A stretch of 64,000 bases of DNA, taken from assembly GCF_009905375.1 (NCBI RefSeq), contig NC_133657.1:4916239-4980238 (forward strand), in the 5' to 3' direction. Positions 59,006-64,000 of the stretch are shown in pieces. Made by a program: the position numbers and the translations under genes. The stretch's first letter is position 1, and each line of letters begins with the position of its first letter. The notes beneath the pieces were generated by a model, which saw nothing but the letters and a program-made list of their open reading frames with translations, made no database searches and was not told the DNA's origin. Source of the DNA: Apium graveolens. Its lineage: Eukaryota > Streptophyta > Magnoliopsida > Apiales > Apiaceae.

Positions 59006-62000
59006 TTATGAATAATTAAGCATACCTAGCTCACTTACTAATCTTGTGAATGTTGATTCATCAAGTGGCTAGGTAAATATGTCTGCAATCTGCTTTTCAC
59101 TTGGAACAAAATGAAGTTCCACTGTACCTTTCATCACATGTTCCCTAATGAAGTGGTACTTGATGTCAATGTGCTTGGTTCTTGAGTGCTGCACTGGATT
59201 TTCAGTAATGGCAATGGCACTTGTGTTGTCACAGAATATAGGAATTTTGTCAACAGTTAGTCCATAGTCAAATAGTTGATTCCTCATCCATAGTATTTGT
59301 GCACAGCAACTACCAGCAGCAATGTACTCAGCTTCAGCTGTTGATATAGAAACATAATTTTGCTTCTTGCTGAACCATGACACAAGCTTGTTCCCTAGAA
59401 ATTGACAGGTACCAGTTGTGCTTTTCCTGTCTATTTTGCAGCCTGCATAATCTGCATTTGAGTAGCCAATTAGATCAAAACCAGACTCTCTAGGGTACCA
59501 AATTCCTAGATTTGGAGTCCCTTTGAGATATCTGAAGATTCTTTTAATAGCCACTAAGTGAGATTCTTTAGGGTCAGCTTGAAATCTAGAACAGAGACAT
59601 GTAGAAAACATTATATCAAGTCTACTAGCAGTTAAATATAAAAGTGAGCCAACCATGCCTCTATAACTTGAAACGTCCACAGACTTTTCAGCCTTGTTTA
59701 ATTCAAGCTTGGTGGCAGTGGCCATGGGAGTTTTTGCAGATGAACAATCCATTAAGTCAAACTTCTTTAAAAGATCATAAATATATTTAGTTTGACTAAT
59801 GAAAATTCCACCACTAACTCGTTTAACTTGTAAACCAAGAAAATAAGTTAGCTCTCCCATCATGCTCATTTCATATTTACTTTGCATTAACTTAGTAAAC
59901 TTTTTACAAAGCTTATCATCTGTAGATCCAAATATAATATCATCTACATAAATTTGAACAAGTATTGTAGAGCCATTAACATTTCTAAAGAAAATAGTTT
60001 TGTCAACAGTACCTCTTGTGAAGTGATTATCAAGAAGAAATTTTGACAAAGTCTCATACCAGGCTCTAGGTGTTTGCTTTAGTCCATAGAGTGCTTTCAA
60101 CAGATAATACACATAGTCTGGAAAGTTTGGATCTTCAAATCCTGGAGGTTGGCTTACATAAACTTCTTCCTCCAATTCCCCATTTAGAAATGCACTCTTG
60201 ACATCCATTTGATAGACTTTGAAATTGGCATGGGCTGCATAGGCTAGAAAGATTCTGATGGCTTCAAGTCTGGCAACTGGAGCAAATGTCTCATCAAAAT
60301 CTATTCCCTCTTGTTGAGAATAGCCTTTAGCAACCAATCTGGCTTTATTCCTTATGACAATGCCATTTTCATCCATCTTGTTTCTGAATACCCATTTTGT
60401 GATAATAGAACTCTTGCTCTTTGGCTTGAGTACCAGCTTCCATACTTTGTTTCTCTCAAATTGGTTTAGCTCCTCTTGCATTACTAAAATCCAATATGGA
60501 TCCAATAGAGCTTCTTCCACTCTCTTAGGTTCCTCCTGTGATAGAAAGCTACTATAAAGACATTCATCTTGAGTAGCCCTTCTAGTTTGCACTTTAGATG
60601 TAGCATCACCAATGATCAGTTCAAAAGGATGATTCTTGGTCCATTTCCTTTGAGGTGGTAGATTAGCTCTAGATGAGGTTGCCTCAGTATTGTCATGATG
60701 TGAGATAGAATGTTGATTGGTTGAAACTCCCCCTGAGTTGCTGATCCTTTGAAAGGAATTGGGAGCTCTATCAACTGATGAAGTGAATTGATAATCCGTT
60801 GACAGACTGTGATCAACGGATGCTTCATTGTGAACTTCAACGGATGATGCACTTTGTCTTTCAACGGATGTTGTATTGCTTCTTTCAACGGAAGCTGAAT
60901 TATGACTTTCAACGGATGCAGCATTTTGTGCATTATCCAAAGGCAGATTTCGAATTCTTCTTGAGATGCCTTCTTCATCATTCTCATCTTCACTATCATC
61001 ATAATATATCTCAATATTGTCAAATTTGAGTCCTTCATGATGTCCCTCATCTGTTAGTCCATCAATCTTTTTATCATCAAACACAACATGCACAGATTCC
61101 ATGACAATGTTGGTTCTTAGATTGTAGACCCTATATGATTTTCCAGCAGAATAACCAATAAATATTCCTTCATCAGCCTTTGCATCAAACTTCCCTTTGT
61201 GATCAGGTTGATTCCTTAAGATGTAGCATTTGCAACCAAAGACATGCAGAAAGTTTAAAATTGGTTTTCTTCTCTTGAATAATTGATAGGGGGTCATGCC
61301 TTTTGCCTGATTGATTAGAGAAATATTCTGAGTGTAACATGCACAGTAACAGCTTCATCCCAAAGATAAGTTGGGAGTTTTGACTCTTCAAGCATTGTCC
61401 TTGCAGCTTCAATTAGTGATCTGTTCTTCCTTTCCACCATACCATTTTGTTGTGGAGTCCTTGGAGGTGAGAACTCATGCATGATCCCATTTTCTTCACA
61501 GAACAACTTCATGGTTGAATTCTTGAACTCAGTTCCATTGTCACTCCTAATATTCCTTACTTTGAAATCAGGATGATTGTTGACTTGCTTGATATAATTG
61601 ATAATGATTTCACTAGCTTCATCCTTTGATCCAAGAAAATAAACCCATAAAAACTTTGAGAAATCATCTACAATCACTAGGTAATATCTTTTCCTTGAAA
61701 TTGACAATACATTGACTGGTCCAAAAAGATCCATGTGTAGCAGTTGTAATGGTTCATCAATTGCAGATTCAAGCTTCTTACTGAATGATACTTTCTTTTG
61801 CTTTCCTTTCTGACAAGCATCACACAGTCCATCCCTTGTGAATTCTACCAGAGGCATTCCTCTAACTAAATCCTTTTTGACTAGATCATTCATTGTCTTG
61901 AAATTCAAGTGGGACAGCTTCTTGTGCCATAGCCAACTTTCAACTGGACTTGCTTTGCTGAAAAGACAAGTAATAGATTCTGCATCTGTAGAGTTGAAGT

Positions 62001-62330
62001 CAGCTAAATACACATTCCCTTTTCTAACTCCAGTTAGAACCACTTTATTGTCTTTCTTACTTGTGATAATACAGGCTTCAGAATTGAAGGAAACAGTATT
62101 CCCTCTGTCACATAATTGACTGATGCTCAATAAGTTGTGTTTGAGACCATCAACCAATGCAACTTCATCAATGACGACATTTTCTTTTGAAATCAAGCAA
62201 TATCCCATAGTGAATCCTTTGCTGTCATCTCCAAAGGTTATTCTAGGGCCAGCTCTCTCCTTAAACTCTGTGAGCAGGGTGAAATCTCCTGTCATGTGTC
62301 TTTAACAGCCACTGTCTAAGTACCATAGAT
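59006..62330 (-). pseudogene. Element C pol (protease, integrase, RT, RNase H)
   Basis: Protease reads DSGC then a stop (TCA to TAA type change), then RHMTGD near 62300. Integrase has HKKLSHLNF, CDACQKGK (61815), DLFGPVN, VDDFSKF, RSDNGTEF (61540) and PQQNGMVERKNRS (61440). A one-base slip lies near 61340. The frame then runs open for 742 codons: RT with [11 protein letters not shown], the [11 protein letters not shown] region and YVDDIIFGS near 59945, and RNase H. A TAG at 59069-59071 replaces a Lys codon in IFTKPLDE; the homologous end VSELGMLNYS stops at 59006-59008. The RT Tyr-Val-Asp-Asp box is intact, unlike in A. Confidence 0.94.
60773..60920 (-). repeat. Motif cluster in the integrase-RT spacer of element C
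   Basis: Six or seven copies of CAACGGATG or its complement lie at about 60775, 60792, 60812, 60836, 60859, 60883 and 60908, the last five about 24 bp apart. In the pol frame this gives an 8-residue periodicity ([32 protein letters not shown]). It matches the cluster at 31165-31272 in element A. Confidence 0.87.
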
Positions 62331-62362
62331 TCCTTATTTTTCCCTGCACACAACAAAATCAA

Positions 62363-64000
62363 TCAAGTTGATTTTGGTACCCAAGTTTCCTTGGGTCCAG
62401 CCTTGTTAGTCTTTTTCCTAGACTTCATTCCTCCTACATCTTTTGACTTAGGTAACTTTGGGTCAACCTTGGTCTCAGATGTAGTTGGTTGAAGTGTAGG
62501 GTTAGTCACAGAATCATTTAGCACATTTGATTGAATTTGATAAGGCATAGATTGTGCAAACATGTTATTCCACATAGGCATATTGTATGGCATTTGAGGC
62601 ATACTAAATGCAGTAAAATAAGGATTATTAATATATGGCATATTTGCAAAATGTGCATGGGGATTCTGATGAGACATAACAGGCATAACATGCAGAGGTG
62701 ACATAGACATGTTAGGCATGGAGGGATTTGAAGGCATGGGAGCATTTTTAACAGATTTGCAATTATCAGATAGGCGATTAACACTTTTATAATGCACACA
62801 ACTTTTTCTAGGAGCATACCTATCAGGTGTGTAATTGTTATGTTTATTAATCCCTACCTTCCCATTTCTTTTAGATTTTCTTTTAGTTTCCTTCTTATCC
62901 TCAACCAACTTAAGCCTATTTTTCAGCTGATCTAAAGGCATGTGTCCTATATTCACTTTACTGGCATCTTTGGATGTGCTGGCTCCTTCTTTGACAAAGT
63001 TCTTGAAAGTTGAATCATCCTTCTTATTGAGATTTTTATTTTTAAAATTACTTGCCTGTTTTAATTGATGAGCCTTCAACGCATGCTCTTTTTCTTCCTT
63101 CAACGGATAACTTTCATCATCCGTTGATTCCACATCCGTTGACAATCCATCAATTAATTCTAACTCCTTTTTGTTTTTCTTCCAGGCATCCTCACAGAAT
63201 GATTCAATTCCCTGAACCTTGGCAATCTGAACACTAACATCCCTAGATGTTTTCCAGGCCTTGATTACCTCTTGCTCACTCTCAAACTGTTTAGAAAGGA
63301 TTTCTACTTTCTTAACAGCTTCTTCTAGTTCACTCTCAACACTCAAGCATTTAAGTTTAATCTTTTCAAGCTCAATTACCTGATCCTCTAACACGGCATT
63401 CCTATCACTTAAAAACACATTATTCTCTTTGATCCTAGTGTTTTCTTTAGCTAGTGATTTAAGAGAAACACGCAAATGATATAGTTCATTGGACATATCA
63501 TTTATGGCTTCATTGCATTCATTTTTAGAAAGCTGAGAGAGATCAGTAGTAAATACCTGGTTGCTTGATGAACTAGTTTCATTTTCATCAGAATTAGCCA
63601 TCAGGGCTAGGTTGACATACTCCATATCATCATCTTCATTGACTCCATCTGCTACCCAATCGTCTTGAGTGAGAAAAGCTCTTTCCTTTTGTTTGAGCAA
63701 ATCAAAATACTTCTTTTTGTAATCAACTTGCTCAAATTTCTTCTTATCAGAGGTTGGCTTCCTACACTCACTTGCAAAGTGTCCACTAATTCCACAGTTA
63801 TAACATTTGAACTTGGATTTGTCCACCATGTTTTTGTTTGGCTTAGTGACTTTTGTATTTTTCTTGAATTTCATCTTTGAAAACCTCCTGGACAGAAAAG
63901 CCAGATGTTCATCAACATCATCAGAGTCATCCTGACTTGAATTATCTTCATCCTCAGCTACTTCCTCCTTACCCTTGCTTGATTCTGATTTGCTTGTGCC
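62363..64000 (-). CDS. Element C gag, C-terminal part, partial at window end
   Basis: The frame is open from the window end at 64000 to TGA at 62363-62365, over 540 codons. The zinc knuckle CYNCGISGHFASEC lies near 63810-63770. A coiled-coil-like region (63550-63180), a Lys-rich part and a Met/Asn/Pro-rich tail (62760-62520) follow. It ends in ETWVPKST, the same ending as gag of A. The acidic stretch upstream of the knuckle (DEHLAFLSRRFSK) is in frame and continues off the window. Gag packages element RNA and forms the particle. Confidence 0.88.
   Translation of the reverse strand, partial: GTSKSESSKGKEEVAEDEDNSSQDDSDDVDEHLAFLSRRFSKMKFKKNTKVTKPNKNMVDKSKFKCYNCGISGHFASECRKPTSDKKKFEQVDYKKKYFDLLKQKERAFLTQDDWVADGVNEDDDMEYVNLALMANSDENETSSSSNQVFTTDLSQLSKNECNEAINDMSNELYHLRVSLKSLAKENTRIKENNVFLSDRNAVLEDQVIELEKIKLKCLSVESELEEAVKKVEILSKQFESEQEVIKAWKTSRDVSVQIAKVQGIESFCEDAWKKNKKELELIDGLSTDVESTDDESYPLKEEKEHALKAHQLKQASNFKNKNLNKKDDSTFKNFVKEGASTSKDASKVNIGHMPLDQLKNRLKLVEDKKETKRKSKRNGKVGINKHNNYTPDRYAPRKSCVHYKSVNRLSDNCKSVKNAPMPSNPSMPNMSMSPLHVMPVMSHQNPHAHFANMPYINNPYFTAFSMPQMPYNMPMWNNMFAQSMPYQIQSNVLNDSVTNPTLQPTTSETKVDPKLPKSKDVGGMKSRKKTNKAGPKETWVPKST
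63074..63145 (-). repeat. Motif cluster in element C gag
   Basis: Four copies of the TATCCGTTGA motif (one as TTCAACGCATG) lie at about 63075, 63099, 63116 and 63132. The element A counterpart is at 33424-33500. Confidence 0.82.

Larger units (their letters stand above)
52650..64000 (-). mobile_element. Element C: SIRE/Maximus-type Ty1/copia retrotransposon, cut by window end
   Basis: The 3' LTR, purine tract, extra ORF, pol and most of gag are present on the minus strand in the same order as element A, with related but clearly different sequence. The 5' part of gag, primer site and 5' LTR lie outside the window. It is inserted in the gag of element F; the left target duplication would be CCCAG (52645-52649). 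Stops and frameshifts are fewer than in A. Confidence 0.93.

Overview
The window is repeat-dense nuclear DNA from a flowering plant, very probably a eudicot. Every confident coding sequence belongs to plant LTR-retrotransposon lineages: Ty1/copia of the SIRE/Maximus type, Ty3/gypsy Athila type, and Ty3/gypsy chromovirus of the Tekay type. The background is AT-rich and no host gene is visible. The exact species cannot be read from the sequence; Apiaceae or a related asterid is only a guess.

Layout. Positions 1-7522 are AT-rich intergenic DNA with microsatellites, a 46-bp direct repeat pair and one LTR-like remnant (6591-6772). From 7523 rightward everything is nested retroelements. Element E (Tekay-type chromovirus, minus strand) starts with its 3' LTR at 7523-9995. 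Its chromodomain end is split by element A at 10156, and its RNase H is split by element D at 37912. Element A (SIRE-type copia, minus strand, 10156-36258) is itself interrupted inside its extra ORF by element B (SIRE-type copia, plus strand, 15440-28449, target duplication AAGAC). Element D (Athila type, plus strand, 37912-48714, target duplication GTCGT/GTCAT) sits in E. The E pol and gag resume at 48715-51579. E has no recognisable 5' LTR; its leader meets a second chromovirus gag fragment (F, about 51985-52649). F is cut by element C (SIRE-type copia, minus strand, 52650 to beyond the window end). The insertion order is therefore E first, then A and D, then B into A; C went into F separately.

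Working parts. The four elements A, B, C and D share a plan: LTR, tRNA primer site, gag, pol, a spacer, a large extra ORF, purine tract, LTR. All are broken by stops and frameshifts, so none looks autonomous as it stands. The extra ORFs of A and C are about 1,500 codons, that of B about 1,130, that of D about 400.

The most interesting signal is not a gene. Each of these four elements carries its own short iterated motif, placed upstream of the TATA box of the LTR and again in the spacer upstream of a TATA box that precedes the extra ORF. A uses CATCCGTCGGG, C uses TATCCGTTGA, B uses TGACAATCGG-type hairpins, and D uses GC-rich GCGCGCCCGCGCTG-type palindromes. In the homologous elements A and C the motif also recurs in three matching coding positions, and the motif core has changed in concert at all five sites. 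This resembles a family-specific cis-regulatory code, possibly paired with the extra-ORF protein; the pairing is inference.
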